A stretch of 64,000 nucleotides of DNA. Origin: an uncultured Lachnospiraceae bacterium (GTDB lineage: Bacteria; Bacillota; Clostridia; Lachnospirales; Lachnospiraceae). The stretch spans positions 186,001 through 250,000 of the forward strand of contig URSA01000002.1 in assembly GCA_900550475.1 (NCBI GenBank). The letters run 5' to 3'. Shown here one piece after another: positions 53,130-63,096 of the stretch. The position numbers and the translations under genes were made by a program. A model generated the notes under the pieces. It worked only from the letters and a program-made list of their open reading frames with translations, searched no databases and was not told the origin of the DNA. How positions within the stretch are numbered: the stretch's first letter is position 1; each line of letters begins with the position of its first letter.

Positions 53130-55265
53130 ATGCCGATCATATACTATGCAGCCATGGCTGTTGCAGCGCTGGTGCTGCTGGTTCTGTTTATCAGATCCGA
53201 GCTAAAATTGAATATGTGTTATGTACTGGTCTATGCCACGGTGGTGATTGCAAACTGGGGATATCTGGCGCTTGCTTCCTCAGATGTGATGGAGGAGGCG
53301 CTGCTTGCAAACAAGATTGCCTATATCGGCGGCTGTCTGCTGCCGTTTCTCATGTTTCTGGCGGTGGCGGATCTCTGCAACATCAGGATCCCAAATCTGC
53401 TGACGGACGCTTTGCTGTTTCTGGATATTGTATTGCTGTTCTGTGCCTTTACGGCGGGGCACAACGAGTTGTTTTACCGCTCCCAGACTTTGGGGGACTT
53501 TTACGGAACGTCCTATCTGATCAAGGAATACGGACCGTTACATACGTTATATATCTTGTACTGGGTGGGATATATGGTTGCCATTACGGCGCTGGTTGTC
53601 TATTCCCTGTTCCGCAAGGAGCTTGTTTCCTATAAGACCACATTCATTCTGGGCATCCTGCTTGCCACCAACGTGCTGATCTATCTGGTGGAAAGACTGA
53701 TCAAAATCCCGATTGAGCTGATGCCGCTGGCATACTGTATTTCTACGGCACTTCTTCTGATGCGCCTCCAAAAGATCAATCTGTACGATATGTCCTCCAA
53801 TGTGCTCAATGTGCTGCGCCGCAGGAGCGAGTACGGGTACATTACCTTTACAACCGATCTGCGCTATGTGGGACACAACGAGTATGCGGAGAAAATATAC
53901 CCGGAGGTGCGAAAGCTCCATATTGATTGCAAGGTGGGAGAGGGCGAGACGCCGTTTTACCGGGAGATCATGCAGTGGCTTTCCGAGACTGCAAAGCGCA
54001 GCGACAGAAGCATGGAAAAGAAGATTGTGCATGATGAGCAGATATTGAAATGTGATATCAAGCCCATTCTGCACGGCTCAAGGGACAAGCATGTGGGCTA
54101 TCTTGTGGAGTTCATCGACGATACCCGACAGCAGAATTACATCAATATGATAGAGAAATTCAACGTGACGCTGGAGAGCGAGGTTGACAAGAAGACCGAG
54201 CGCCTGCAGAAGATGCAGGAGGAGATCATTCTCGGCTTTGCAAACATGGTGGAAAGCCGGGATCATGTCACGGGCGGACACATCAAGCGCACCAGCGGTT
54301 ATGTGCGTATTCTGGCGGAAAAACTCAGGGGAAGCGAGATGTTCCCGGAGTTCAATGATGATGCCTATGTAAAGCATATCTGTATGGCGGCGCCTCTTCA
54401 CGACATCGGAAAGATCTCCATACCCGACAGTATTTTGAATAAGCCGGGCAAGTACGAACCGGAAGAGTATGAGATCATGAAACAGCACCCGGTTCTGGGC
54501 GGAAATATTTTAAATGAAACGCTTGCATCTTTGGAGGATCGGGAGTATTATGAGGTCGCATGGCAGATGGCGATGTTCCACCATGAACGGTGGGACGGAA
54601 AAGGCTACCCCAACGGGCTTTCCGGGGAGCAGATTCCGCTGTGTGCGCGTGTGATGGCGGTGGCGGATGTATTCGATGCCCTGACCTCCAAGAGACCGTA
54701 CAAGGATGAGTTTTCCATGGATCGGGCGTTTGCCATCATAGAAGAAGGAAAAGGAACACAATTCGATCCGAGGCTCGTGGATGTCTGCCTTGCGTGCAGA
54801 CCCCGGTTTGAGGCATTCTGGCAGGAGCAGAAAAAGTCGGGGAACAACCTGACGAAAGAGGATCTGGAAAATATGATGCAGACGGTACTTGCGGTGGGGG
54901 CTTACACCAACGCCTATCAGGTATCCAATGCGGAGTGGGGAAAGTTTGTGGGCTATGCCAAGAATCTGGCGGTGCGAAACAAACAGACCATGAGCCTACT
55001 GCTGTTTACCATCCGATCCAGATCGGGACGGGAACTGAGTGAGGAGCAGAAGAAAGCGGCAATGAGCGGACTTAAGGCGGCTGCGGTGTCGTCCTTACGC
55101 ACCACGGATATGACGACGCAGATCTCGGATATGCAGCGTGTGGTGATGCTGGTGAACCTCCATGCGGGAGGTGTACAGGTCGTGACGCAGCGTATTGAGA
55201 CAGCCTTCTACAACCATTGTTCAGATCCTGATATCTATATAGAATATGTGGAATCCAATCCTTGA
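53130..55265 (+). CDS. Membrane HD-GYP domain protein, probable c-di-GMP phosphodiesterase
   Basis: The 711-residue protein has seven N-terminal membrane segments (about 1-210) of the histidine-kinase 7TM sensor type, then a PAS-like region (about 225-345) and a short coiled coil (about 348-375). An HD-GYP domain follows (about 370-560), with the HD pair at His424-Asp425 and the full HHERWDGKGYP motif (484-494). A further about 140 residues at the C-terminus are unassigned. HD-GYP enzymes hydrolyse c-di-GMP, and this one appears intact. The membrane sensor suggests control by an external or membrane signal. GGGGACGGGGAG lies before the ATG. Together with the GGDEF protein at 36053 the window encodes both synthesis and breakdown. 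Confidence 0.92.
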   Translation: MPIIYYAAMAVAALVLLVLFIRSELKLNMCYVLVYATVVIANWGYLALASSDVMEEALLANKIAYIGGCLLPFLMFLAVADLCNIRIPNLLTDALLFLDIVLLFCAFTAGHNELFYRSQTLGDFYGTSYLIKEYGPLHTLYILYWVGYMVAITALVVYSLFRKELVSYKTTFILGILLATNVLIYLVERLIKIPIELMPLAYCISTALLLMRLQKINLYDMSSNVLNVLRRRSEYGYITFTTDLRYVGHNEYAEKIYPEVRKLHIDCKVGEGETPFYREIMQWLSETAKRSDRSMEKKIVHDEQILKCDIKPILHGSRDKHVGYLVEFIDDTRQQNYINMIEKFNVTLESEVDKKTERLQKMQEEIILGFANMVESRDHVTGGHIKRTSGYVRILAEKLRGSEMFPEFNDDAYVKHICMAAPLHDIGKISIPDSILNKPGKYEPEEYEIMKQHPVLGGNILNETLASLEDREYYEVAWQMAMFHHERWDGKGYPNGLSGEQIPLCARVMAVADVFDALTSKRPYKDEFSMDRAFAIIEEGKGTQFDPRLVDVCLACRPRFEAFWQEQKKSGNNLTKEDLENMMQTVLAVGAYTNAYQVSNAEWGKFVGYAKNLAVRNKQTMSLLLFTIRSRSGRELSEEQKKAAMSGLKAAAVSSLRTTDMTTQISDMQRVVMLVNLHAGGVQVVTQRIETAFYNHCSDPDIYIEYVESNP

Positions 55266-55365
55266 TTGATCGTAATGATTCAGAGATATGCAAAACCGCC
55301 TTCTGCGAATGGGGTGCTGAATCGTTGCGATTGCCCAATATAAGTTGCGCGGTGAGGTGACGTAT

Positions 55366-56742
55366 ATGACAAAGGACATGACACAGGGAAATCCTATGAA
55401 GCTCATTCTGGGGTTTGCCATACCGACACTGCTGGGATATTTATTCCAGCAGTTTTATAATCTGATCGATACGCTGATCGTGGGAAGATATCTGGGGGTA
55501 GGCCCGCTGGCGGCGGTGGGTTCCACGGGTTCCGTGAACTTTCTGGTGATCGGGTTCTGCATGGGAATCTGCGTGGGCTTTTCCATACCGGTTGCGCATA
55601 AGTTTGGCGCCGGGGATTATGCGGGTGTGCGCAAATATGTGGCAAACTGCGTCTGGCTGGGCGTGTTTTTCTCCGTGGTTATGACGCTTGCCATGGCGTT
55701 TTTGTGCCGGGACATTCTTCGCTGGATGAATACGCCCGCAGATATTTTCGAGGATGCCTATGCCTATATTTACGTAATTTTTATAGGCATTCCCACGGTG
55801 TTCCTCTACAACATTCTCTCGGGTATCATAAGGGCGCTGGGAGACGGAAAGACACCGGTCATTTTTCTGGTGATCTCCTCTGTTATGAACGTGATCCTGG
55901 ATCTTGTGTTCATCGTGAATTTCAAGATGGGCGTGGCGGGAGCCGCGTGGGCGACGGTGATCTCCCAGGGCTTTTCGGGTCTGCTCTGTCTGATCTTTAT
56001 GATAAAGAAATTTGATATCCTGCGGATCTCGAAGGAAGAATGGAAACCCAACGCCCATATGATGGGAAGCCTTTGCAGCATGGGTCTTCCCATGGGATTA
56101 CAGTATTCCATCACGGCGATCGGCAGCGTAATCCTTCAGACAGCGGTCAACGGTCTGGGCTCCGTAGCGGTGGCGTCCGTCACGGCAGCGGGCAAGATTG
56201 GCGGATTTCTGGCATGCCCCTATGACGCTATGGGATCGACCATGGCGACCTACGGCGGACAGAATGTGGGCGCGCGCAAGCTGGAGCGTATCAAGGCGGG
56301 TTTGTGGGACTGCGTGAAGCTGGGAGCCATATACAGTGTGATCGCATTTGTGATCGCTGTTCTTTTCGGTGCCCCTTTGGGAAGATTGTTTGTGGAGGGT
56401 GATGACCCGGCGCTGGTGGAACAGATTGTGCAGAATGTGAGATTATTCCTGATTATCAACACCGCGTTCTATTTTCCGTTGGCGTTGGTGAATATCATAC
56501 GTTTCCTGATACAGGGAATCGGCTTCCCGGGCTTCGCTATCCTGGCGGGCGTCATGGAGATGATCGCCCGCTCGCTGGTAGGGTTCCTGCTCGTTCCGGT
56601 GTTCGGATTTCCGGCAGCGGCAATGGGAAGCCCGGTTGCATGGATTTTCGCGGATATCTTCCTGATCCCCGCGTTCTTCCATGTATATAAGAAGCTGAAA
56701 CTTCAATTCGGCGATACGTCTGCGGAGACTCAGTCCTCGTAG
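55366..56742 (+). CDS. MATE family multidrug/solute efflux transporter
   Basis: The 458-residue protein has twelve hydrophobic segments and the two-fold repeat of MATE transporters. It begins MTKDMTQGNPMKLILGFAIPTLLGYLFQQ (quoted here only to identify the start), with the typical P-T-L-L-G-Y and later GLPMGLQYSITAIGS of the second half. It would exchange a cation for drugs or metabolites. ATG 55366 follows GAGGTGA. A TTG upstream at 55345 is less likely. The 3' end overlaps the convergent degV-type gene by 13 bases. Confidence 0.9.
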   Translation: MTKDMTQGNPMKLILGFAIPTLLGYLFQQFYNLIDTLIVGRYLGVGPLAAVGSTGSVNFLVIGFCMGICVGFSIPVAHKFGAGDYAGVRKYVANCVWLGVFFSVVMTLAMAFLCRDILRWMNTPADIFEDAYAYIYVIFIGIPTVFLYNILSGIIRALGDGKTPVIFLVISSVMNVILDLVFIVNFKMGVAGAAWATVISQGFSGLLCLIFMIKKFDILRISKEEWKPNAHMMGSLCSMGLPMGLQYSITAIGSVILQTAVNGLGSVAVASVTAAGKIGGFLACPYDAMGSTMATYGGQNVGARKLERIKAGLWDCVKLGAIYSVIAFVIAVLFGAPLGRLFVEGDDPALVEQIVQNVRLFLIINTAFYFPLALVNIIRFLIQGIGFPGFAILAGVMEMIARSLVGFLLVPVFGFPAAAMGSPVAWIFADIFLIPAFFHVYKKLKLQFGDTSAETQSS

Positions 56743-57581
56743 AACAGAACGCCCAGCGTACCCGGGCCGCAGTGGCTTGAGATTACGCCGCCCGCGTTTG
56801 TAATGTAAATAGCATCAAAGTGGTTGAGACTTTCCAGATAGGAGCGCACGGACTCGGCGATCTCATCGCTGACGCCGGAGTGTGTGATGAAAACGCAGGT
56901 CTTGTCCGCATGTAAGAGCCGGGGTTCCATATCCTTCGCATATTTCAAAATGACGGATTGCAGGCTGCCCCGGTATTTTTTTGCCACATGCATGGCACCG
57001 TCCGTCACCACGATCTCGGGCTTGAGCTTTAAGGTGTTGGCAAGCAGCGCGGTCACGGCGTTGCAGCGTCCGCCTCTTGCAAGATAGGTCAGTGTGTCCA
57101 CCACGAAGCTGGCGCTGGCTTTTCCGCGTCTTGCGTTCACAAGGGAGGTGATTTCTTCCGCTGATTTCCCTTCCTCCGCCAGTCTTGCGGCATAGAGCAC
57201 CTGCAGACCGATTCCCGTGGAAAGATTCTGGGAGTCGATGATAAACAGTCTCTCATAGTTCATTTCTTCTCCCACAAGCCGTACCACGTTGCAGGTGGTG
57301 CTCATCTGGGTGGAGATACCGAAAAAGATAATATCGCGCCGCTCCTCCATGAAAGGCTTTAAGATCTCGGTTGCCTTTTCAAAGGTTACGGCTGCCGTCT
57401 TGGGAGTGGTATTGTTGGCGTCCGCCCAACGGTAGATGTCCTGCGGCGTGGTGTCAAGTCCGTCGTAATAGCTCTGATCCCCCATGACAATGCAGAGCGG
57501 AATGACGGAAATGTCATATTTTTCCAATAATTCAGGTGACAGATCACAGGTGCTGTCCGCCACGATCTTGATAGTTCCCAT
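56730..57581 (-). CDS. DegV family fatty-acid-binding protein
   Basis: The 283-residue protein starts IKIVADSTCDLSPELLEKY, the DegV N-terminal signature. It has the TAAVTFEKA and SQNLSTGIGLQVL segments of the two-domain fold that buries one fatty acid. In Firmicutes such proteins (FakB) hold fatty acids for phosphorylation by FakA. No fakA is seen here. It has its own promoter and ends inside the convergent MATE gene. Confidence 0.92.
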   Translation of the reverse strand: MGTIKIVADSTCDLSPELLEKYDISVIPLCIVMGDQSYYDGLDTTPQDIYRWADANNTTPKTAAVTFEKATEILKPFMEERRDIIFFGISTQMSTTCNVVRLVGEEMNYERLFIIDSQNLSTGIGLQVLYAARLAEEGKSAEEITSLVNARRGKASASFVVDTLTYLARGGRCNAVTALLANTLKLKPEIVVTDGAMHVAKKYRGSLQSVILKYAKDMEPRLLHADKTCVFITHSGVSDEIAESVRSYLESLNHFDAIYITNAGGVISSHCGPGTLGVLFYED

Positions 57582-57624
57582 ATAGATTCCTTTCCGGGAA
57601 ATTCCCTCATAATGTTATAATGTC

Positions 57625-57654
57625 ATTATATCTTCTTTAAGGCGAGAAGTCCAA
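57625..57654 (-). promoter_or_regulatory. Promoter of the degV-type gene
   Basis: On the minus strand TTGGAC (57649-57654), 18 bases, TATAAT (57625-57630). Confidence 0.65.
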
Positions 57655-57764
57655 TTTTTTTAGTACATCACATTAAATATTCGGGGTATACGGCGGGGAA
57701 GCGGACAAGTTATAATACATAATATCAAGATCAAGCGGCTGTTTATGCCGGAACGGAGGTTGAA

Positions 57765-59828
57765 ATGGTCAGACAGGAAGGAAACAGACTTATCATACAG
57801 GAAGGGGCATCGCGTGTTTTCATCGAGTGCTGGGGAAAGGATTCCCTGCGGGTGCGCATGACGGCAGAGCCTGAGATGGATGCAAACGACTGGGCATTAA
57901 TCGAGCCGGTGGAGCAGGTGATTCCCGAGATCATCTTTGAGGAGGTGGATACCACCGATCCGTGGTATCGCGGGGAAGAGTGGGCAAAATATCACCAGAC
58001 GGGCGTGGTTGCAACGCTCAAAAACGGCAAGATCACGGCACGGGTCAATCCCGAGGGCTGGATCAGCTTTCTCAACGAAAAGGGTGAAGTGCTCACGGAG
58101 GAATACTGGCGTAACCGCAACCGGATCAACCGCTACTGTGTGCCTCTGCGCGTGGATGCAAGGGAACTGAAACCTGTGCAGGGAAGCGGAGACTATGAGC
58201 TGACGGCGCGGTTTGAGGCATATGACGACGAAAAGATTTTCGGTATGGGACAGTATCAGGAAAAGAACCTGAACAAGAAGGGCGCCATACTGGAGCTTGC
58301 GCACAGAAATTCGCAGGCGAGCGTACCGTTCTTCGTGTCCAGCAGGGGATACGGATTTTTCTGGAACAATCCCGCCATCGGCACGGCGTCCTTCGGAGCC
58401 AACAAGACAGAGTGGTATGCAAAGCGTACAAAGAAACTGGATTATTTTATCACGGCGGGGGACACACCGGCGGATATCGAGAGAAATTACAGTGCAGCCG
58501 TGGGGCGCACTCCCATGATGCCGGAGTTCGGTATGGGCTACTGGCAGTGCAAGCTCCGTTACCGCAATCAGGAGGAGCTGCTCGCGGTGGCGCGTGAACA
58601 TAAGAGGCGCGGACTGCCCATGGATGCCATCGTGGTGGATTTCTTCCATTGGACGATGCAGGGTGATTTCAAATTTGAGCCCAGAGACTGGCCGGATCCC
58701 GACGCCATGGTGAAGGAGCTGAAGGAGATGGGGATCGAAACGGTCGTGTCCGTGTGGCCTACCATCGACGAGCGCAGCGAGAATTTCGGAAAGATGAATG
58801 CAAACGGTTATCTGGTGAGAGCGGACAGGGGGAACAGCAACCATATGACATGGATGGGAAATACCGTGTTCTATGATGCCACCCACCCGGGCGCACAGAA
58901 GTTTGTGTGGGAAAGATGCAGGGAGAACTATTATACAAAGGGAATCCGCATTTTCTGGCTGGATGAGGCAGAGCCGGAGTACGGCCCTTACGATTTTGAC
59001 AATTACCGCTACTATGCGGGGCCGGCGCTGCAATGCAGCAACCTCTACCCGCTGATGTATGCAAAGGGCTTTTATGACGGTCTTAAAGAATCGGGAGAAA
59101 AGGAGATCATGTCCCTGGTGCGCTGCGCGTGGGCGGGCAGCCAGAAGTACGGCGTGCTGACCTGGTCTGGCGACATTCATTCCTCTTTCCGCGCCATGAG
59201 GGAACAGCTTCAGGCGGGACTTAACATGGGAATGGCGGGTATTCCGTGGTGGACATCGGATATCGGCGGCTTTGTGGGCGGAGACATTTCCGATCCAACG
59301 TTCAAAGAGCTTCTGGTGAGATGGTTTGCATGGGGGGCATTCTGCCCCGTATTCCGCATGCACGGGGAGCGTTCTCCATGGTATGAGAGAGAGCAGGAGT
59401 TCATCAACAATGTGAGACAGCTTACCTCCGGGCAGGACAATGAGGTATGGAGTTTCGGTGAGGACAATTACGAGATTCTGAAAGAATACCTGTTTGTCAG
59501 AGAGAGGATGCGTCCCTACATCAGAGAATGTATGAAACAGGCAAGTGAGACAGGCGCGCCCGTGATGCGTCCCATGTTCTTTGACTTCCCGGAGGATAAG
59601 GTTTGCTGGGAGACCGAGGATCAGTACATGTTCGGGCCGGATGTGCTGGTAGCGCCTGTCATGGAGATGGGCGCGCGGCAGAGAAGCGTATATCTGCCCG
59701 CAGACCTTTCCTGGACAGAAGCAAAGACCGGAAGGTGCTACCCGGGCGGCAGCAGGGTCACAGTGGATGCACCCCTGTCCGTAATTCCCGTATTTGTCCG
59801 GGAAGGGAAGCAGATTCCGATCTATTGA
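57765..59828 (+). CDS. GH31 family glycosidase (alpha-xylosidase/alpha-glucosidase type)
   Basis: The 687-residue enzyme has an N-terminal beta-sandwich (about 1-235) and a TIM barrel. The nucleophile is Asp400 in IFWLDEAEPE, the likely acid/base is Asp470 in WSGDIHSSF, and GIPWWTSDIGGF follows. The E-P-E after the nucleophile and the small size fit alpha-xylosidase-like members, but alpha-glucosidase cannot be excluded. No signal peptide is visible, so it probably acts on imported oligosaccharides. TATAAT at 57711-57716 is a likely -10 without a clear -35. AACGGAGG precedes the ATG. The gene ends directly against the convergent PMT gene. Confidence 0.88.
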   Translation: MVRQEGNRLIIQEGASRVFIECWGKDSLRVRMTAEPEMDANDWALIEPVEQVIPEIIFEEVDTTDPWYRGEEWAKYHQTGVVATLKNGKITARVNPEGWISFLNEKGEVLTEEYWRNRNRINRYCVPLRVDARELKPVQGSGDYELTARFEAYDDEKIFGMGQYQEKNLNKKGAILELAHRNSQASVPFFVSSRGYGFFWNNPAIGTASFGANKTEWYAKRTKKLDYFITAGDTPADIERNYSAAVGRTPMMPEFGMGYWQCKLRYRNQEELLAVAREHKRRGLPMDAIVVDFFHWTMQGDFKFEPRDWPDPDAMVKELKEMGIETVVSVWPTIDERSENFGKMNANGYLVRADRGNSNHMTWMGNTVFYDATHPGAQKFVWERCRENYYTKGIRIFWLDEAEPEYGPYDFDNYRYYAGPALQCSNLYPLMYAKGFYDGLKESGEKEIMSLVRCAWAGSQKYGVLTWSGDIHSSFRAMREQLQAGLNMGMAGIPWWTSDIGGFVGGDISDPTFKELLVRWFAWGAFCPVFRMHGERSPWYEREQEFINNVRQLTSGQDNEVWSFGEDNYEILKEYLFVRERMRPYIRECMKQASETGAPVMRPMFFDFPEDKVCWETEDQYMFGPDVLVAPVMEMGARQRSVYLPADLSWTEAKTGRCYPGGSRVTVDAPLSVIPVFVREGKQIPIY

Positions 59829-62800
59829 TCAACCGATGAGCACCCAGCTGTCCAGCCAGCGTAGGAACTGCTTTACAAAAGAAGCGTCCACCGTCTGACC
59901 GGACAGAACCGGGTAGAATAACAGAAACAGACCGACTGCGCAGGCAGCATAGAGACCGACGAGGATATGGAAACGCCTCTCACTCATATGCTGCCTGATC
60001 TGTGCAGCGGCGTATGCCAGCATGAGAACCACGAAGGGCACGCTGGGAAAATAGTGGTAGATAAAGGTCAGTCTTGAAACAAGGACCCACGGCAGATACT
60101 GCGCCAGATAGCTGACGCACAGGATCGCAGCCGTGCGGTCTTTCTTTTTGCATGTCAGAATCACCATGTAGGCAAAGGCGGGAATGCCTGCCCACCATAC
60201 AAGCGGGTTGCCGAAGGCACTGATGCCCTGCCTCAGGGTATCGCTCACAATGCCGGAGTAGTAGAAGATCGGACGGATCATAAGCGGCCACTGATACCAT
60301 GGGGAGGAGTACGGATGTGTGGCATTCAGGCTGGAATGATATTGCAGCATACTCTGCTGGTTGTAGAGCATACGTGCGAGAAGCCCTCTGTCTCCGCTGC
60401 GGAACGGCAGGTAGGAGAGCAGATAAATGCAGCAGGGGATCACCACGAAAAAGCCAATGCAGAACAAAATTGTCTTTTTGGTATACGGAACAAAGCGATT
60501 TAGGATCTCCTTGTGGGAAATACCGTTTGTGGTGCCGCGGGGGTCAGCCTTTGCATAGAGATATTCGCGGTAGCGGCGGTACAGTGTGCCGAAAAACAGC
60601 ACCGCAAGTCCGGCTCCCGCGTACACACCCGTCCATTTGCTGGCGATGCCAAAGCCCATGGCAACGCCGCTGATTCCAAGCGGGATCAGGGTTCTGCCAA
60701 GAGAGGTGTCGTAAAAGCTGGTCTGACAGTACCGGTACATAAAGTAGTACATCACGATGATGAAAAAGGTCACGAACACATCAATCGTTGCGATCCTTGT
60801 CTGGGTGAAATGCATGAAGTCAAAGGCAAAAAGCAGACAGGAAAAGCCGGAAAGCACGCGGTTTTTGGTGATGCACCGCCCCAAAAGATACAAAAACGGC
60901 AGCATGAAGATGCCAAACAGGGTTCCCATGATTCTCCAGCCGAAGGGGTTCAGCCCAAAAAGCTTCACGCCGAGCGCGATCAGGCACTTCCCGAAGGGCG
61001 GATGGGTGGTCTCGTAGGTGGTCAGACCGTTCAGAAACTCATAGGCGGTGCGGGCGTAGTAGATTTCGTCAAAGTAGGTTCCGTTGCGGAAGCTGATAAA
61101 GTCGGGGCGCAGGCTGCTTTCATCAAACAAAAGGGTATATTGCGGCGCGTTTACCGGCATGACGGTCTGCCCTGCAGCGTCCGTGAAGGAAAGCTCCATC
61201 AGGATAACGGTATCCGACAGAGCGGTGAGCCTGACGGCACAGGTCTGTTCGGGGAGCGTGATGTACTCCCAGCGGAACACGCTGTTCATGGTAAACTCGG
61301 GGAGTGCCTCAGGCGTGTACCAGTCGCCGTCTTCCGCGGCCTTGACTTCCAGAGCAAACTGCTTGTTCGGTTCGTTGCCCAGATACCAGTACATGCGGTC
61401 GCAGGCGACATCCTCGTCAAAGGAGAAGGTCAGGGTGTCGCCCCGTGACAGGCAGTAGTAGGATTCCGGGGCATGTCTGTTACCCAGATCATACAGTGCG
61501 AAAACGGCGTAAATCAGGGTGATGGCAAGCATGATGATCCAGTCTTCCGTTGTAAAGGCAGGAAGGGCTGCGGAGGACGCAGGTGCCCAACGGGAGCCGG
61601 ATTCCTTTTTCCGGCCGCTCCGTTCTTCCGTTTTTTTCATATGCCCGGAAAGCTTCAGGGCAGGGTAGGGAGCAAGCTGCTCATACTGCAATAAAGTCCG
61701 GTAGAGAAATGCGGCGCACAGAAGCATCAGCGCCGATGCAAACACGATCACGGGCGCTTTTCTGTTGTAGTTTGCCGGCTCGTACAGGTACAGCACAAAG
61801 CAGGTGTTGTAGAGGAACACGGCAGAGAACCCCGCATAGCAGTACAACAGATCCCCCACCGGTTTGTATGCGTAAGCAGAAAGAAGGAACAGCAGCGTGG
61901 GGAACAGATAGCGCTCATGCATCCTGACGGACAGGAGGAATACCGAAGCCATCAGAAAAGCGGCGCACAGGAAATAACGTGACGGATTGCGGCGCTGCCT
62001 GTAAAAGAGAAACACCGTGACCGCCACAATGAGGATCAAAAAGAGCGTCCCCCATCCTGCGTAGGATAAAAACAGGAAGCGGTTCTCCTGCGGTGTCCAG
62101 TTCAAGCCGAACAGCCCCCAGAAATTGAAGGCGTTGACGGCGGCGTAAGGATAGGATCCCAAAGTGTCTGTGTACTGCGCGACCACCAGATCCAGACCGA
62201 AGGGGGTACAGAGAAGCAGCATGCAGAAAATCACGCAAAGCCCCGAGCAGAGATTGAAAAAGAAGTTCCGCCAGGAGAAATTGCGGGAAATGACATGATC
62301 CCATATGCCGCACAAAAGGATGGGGGTAAAAATGGCAGTCTGGGGCTTTAAAAGAATACCGGCACCGTAGACAATGTAGGCGGGAACCGTCTTTCCCTCC
62401 GTTAGGAACAGGCACATCAGAATTACCATCAGCGTGAAAACGGAGTCCGTCTGTCCCCAGATGCAGGAGTCCACCAGCACGGCAGGGTTAAACAGATAGA
62501 GTGCGGAAAGCAGGAGAGCCTGTTTTTCCGAAAACTGTTTCCGCGCCATGCGGTAGAGCAGAATGCCGGAGGCAATGTCGCAGAGGATGGCGGGAAACTT
62601 GAGGATCAAAAGCCCGATTCCCATGGAGGAGTCTGCCTTAAAGAGGGACAGAGCCGCCCCCATCAGGTAAAAGATGTATACAAATCCGGGCGGATAATCC
62701 GCAAACATATCGGAGCTGTAAAAAGTGGAGATTCCCTCCTCAAACGCAAATTTCGACCAGCTGTAGAAGCAGTTGATATCCGGTGCATATCCCTTTGCAT

Positions 62801-62957
62801 TCCAAGCCAGAAGACAGCGGAGAAAGAATGCACAGAAAAACAGAAGATACAGGGTCTTTTTTTTCGCAGACCCGGAAAGCTCTTTCAGGTATGAGATGCC
62901 ATAGAATATGCCAACTGCGGTGAGCAGTGAAACAGCGTGAACAGTGATTTGATTCAT
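59829..62957 (-). CDS. Large two-part GT-C membrane glycosyltransferase with PMT domain
   Basis: The product is about 1042 residues. The N-terminal part (about 1-450) has some ten membrane segments and an early acidic loop, like GT-C mannosyltransferases. A soluble beta-rich region follows (about 490-630). The C-terminal part (about 640-1042) is a PMT/GT39-like domain with the FDEIYYARTAYEFLNG motif and THPPFGK. Such enzymes use polyprenyl-phosphate sugars to glycosylate proteins or glycans outside the membrane. A fusion of two GT-C units in one chain is unusual in size. I set the start at ATG 62957, preceded by GGGGGAA. The frame continues upstream to 63206 through the sortase promoter without family similarity. 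Substrate unknown. Confidence 0.85.
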   Translation of the reverse strand: MNQITVHAVSLLTAVGIFYGISYLKELSGSAKKKTLYLLFFCAFFLRCLLAWNAKGYAPDINCFYSWSKFAFEEGISTFYSSDMFADYPPGFVYIFYLMGAALSLFKADSSMGIGLLILKFPAILCDIASGILLYRMARKQFSEKQALLLSALYLFNPAVLVDSCIWGQTDSVFTLMVILMCLFLTEGKTVPAYIVYGAGILLKPQTAIFTPILLCGIWDHVISRNFSWRNFFFNLCSGLCVIFCMLLLCTPFGLDLVVAQYTDTLGSYPYAAVNAFNFWGLFGLNWTPQENRFLFLSYAGWGTLFLILIVAVTVFLFYRQRRNPSRYFLCAAFLMASVFLLSVRMHERYLFPTLLFLLSAYAYKPVGDLLYCYAGFSAVFLYNTCFVLYLYEPANYNRKAPVIVFASALMLLCAAFLYRTLLQYEQLAPYPALKLSGHMKKTEERSGRKKESGSRWAPASSAALPAFTTEDWIIMLAITLIYAVFALYDLGNRHAPESYYCLSRGDTLTFSFDEDVACDRMYWYLGNEPNKQFALEVKAAEDGDWYTPEALPEFTMNSVFRWEYITLPEQTCAVRLTALSDTVILMELSFTDAAGQTVMPVNAPQYTLLFDESSLRPDFISFRNGTYFDEIYYARTAYEFLNGLTTYETTHPPFGKCLIALGVKLFGLNPFGWRIMGTLFGIFMLPFLYLLGRCITKNRVLSGFSCLLFAFDFMHFTQTRIATIDVFVTFFIIVMYYFMYRYCQTSFYDTSLGRTLIPLGISGVAMGFGIASKWTGVYAGAGLAVLFFGTLYRRYREYLYAKADPRGTTNGISHKEILNRFVPYTKKTILFCIGFFVVIPCCIYLLSYLPFRSGDRGLLARMLYNQQSMLQYHSSLNATHPYSSPWYQWPLMIRPIFYYSGIVSDTLRQGISAFGNPLVWWAGIPAFAYMVILTCKKKDRTAAILCVSYLAQYLPWVLVSRLTFIYHYFPSVPFVVLMLAYAAAQIRQHMSERRFHILVGLYAACAVGLFLLFYPVLSGQTVDASFVKQFLRWLDSWVLIG

Positions 62958-62979
62958 GGAAAATTCCCCCGTATGGTAA

Positions 62980-63008
62980 TATATAGGAAAGCATAACACA
63001 AAATGCAA
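62980..63008 (-). promoter_or_regulatory. Promoter of the PMT-type gene
   Basis: On the minus strand TTGCAT (63003-63008), 17 bases, TATATA (62980-62985). Divergent from the sortase promoter. Confidence 0.55.
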
Positions 63009-63033
63009 AAAAAGGAAATGCTCATTGCGCTTC

Positions 63034-63062
63034 TTGCACAGGCGGGGAAAAATGCATATAAT
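63034..63062 (+). promoter_or_regulatory. Promoter of the sortase gene
   Basis: TTGCAC (63034-63039), 17 bases, TATAAT (63057-63062), about 35 bases before the start codon. Confidence 0.75.
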
Positions 63063-63096
63063 GAAAAATAACCAAAAAACGAAAAAGGAGTGCCAG

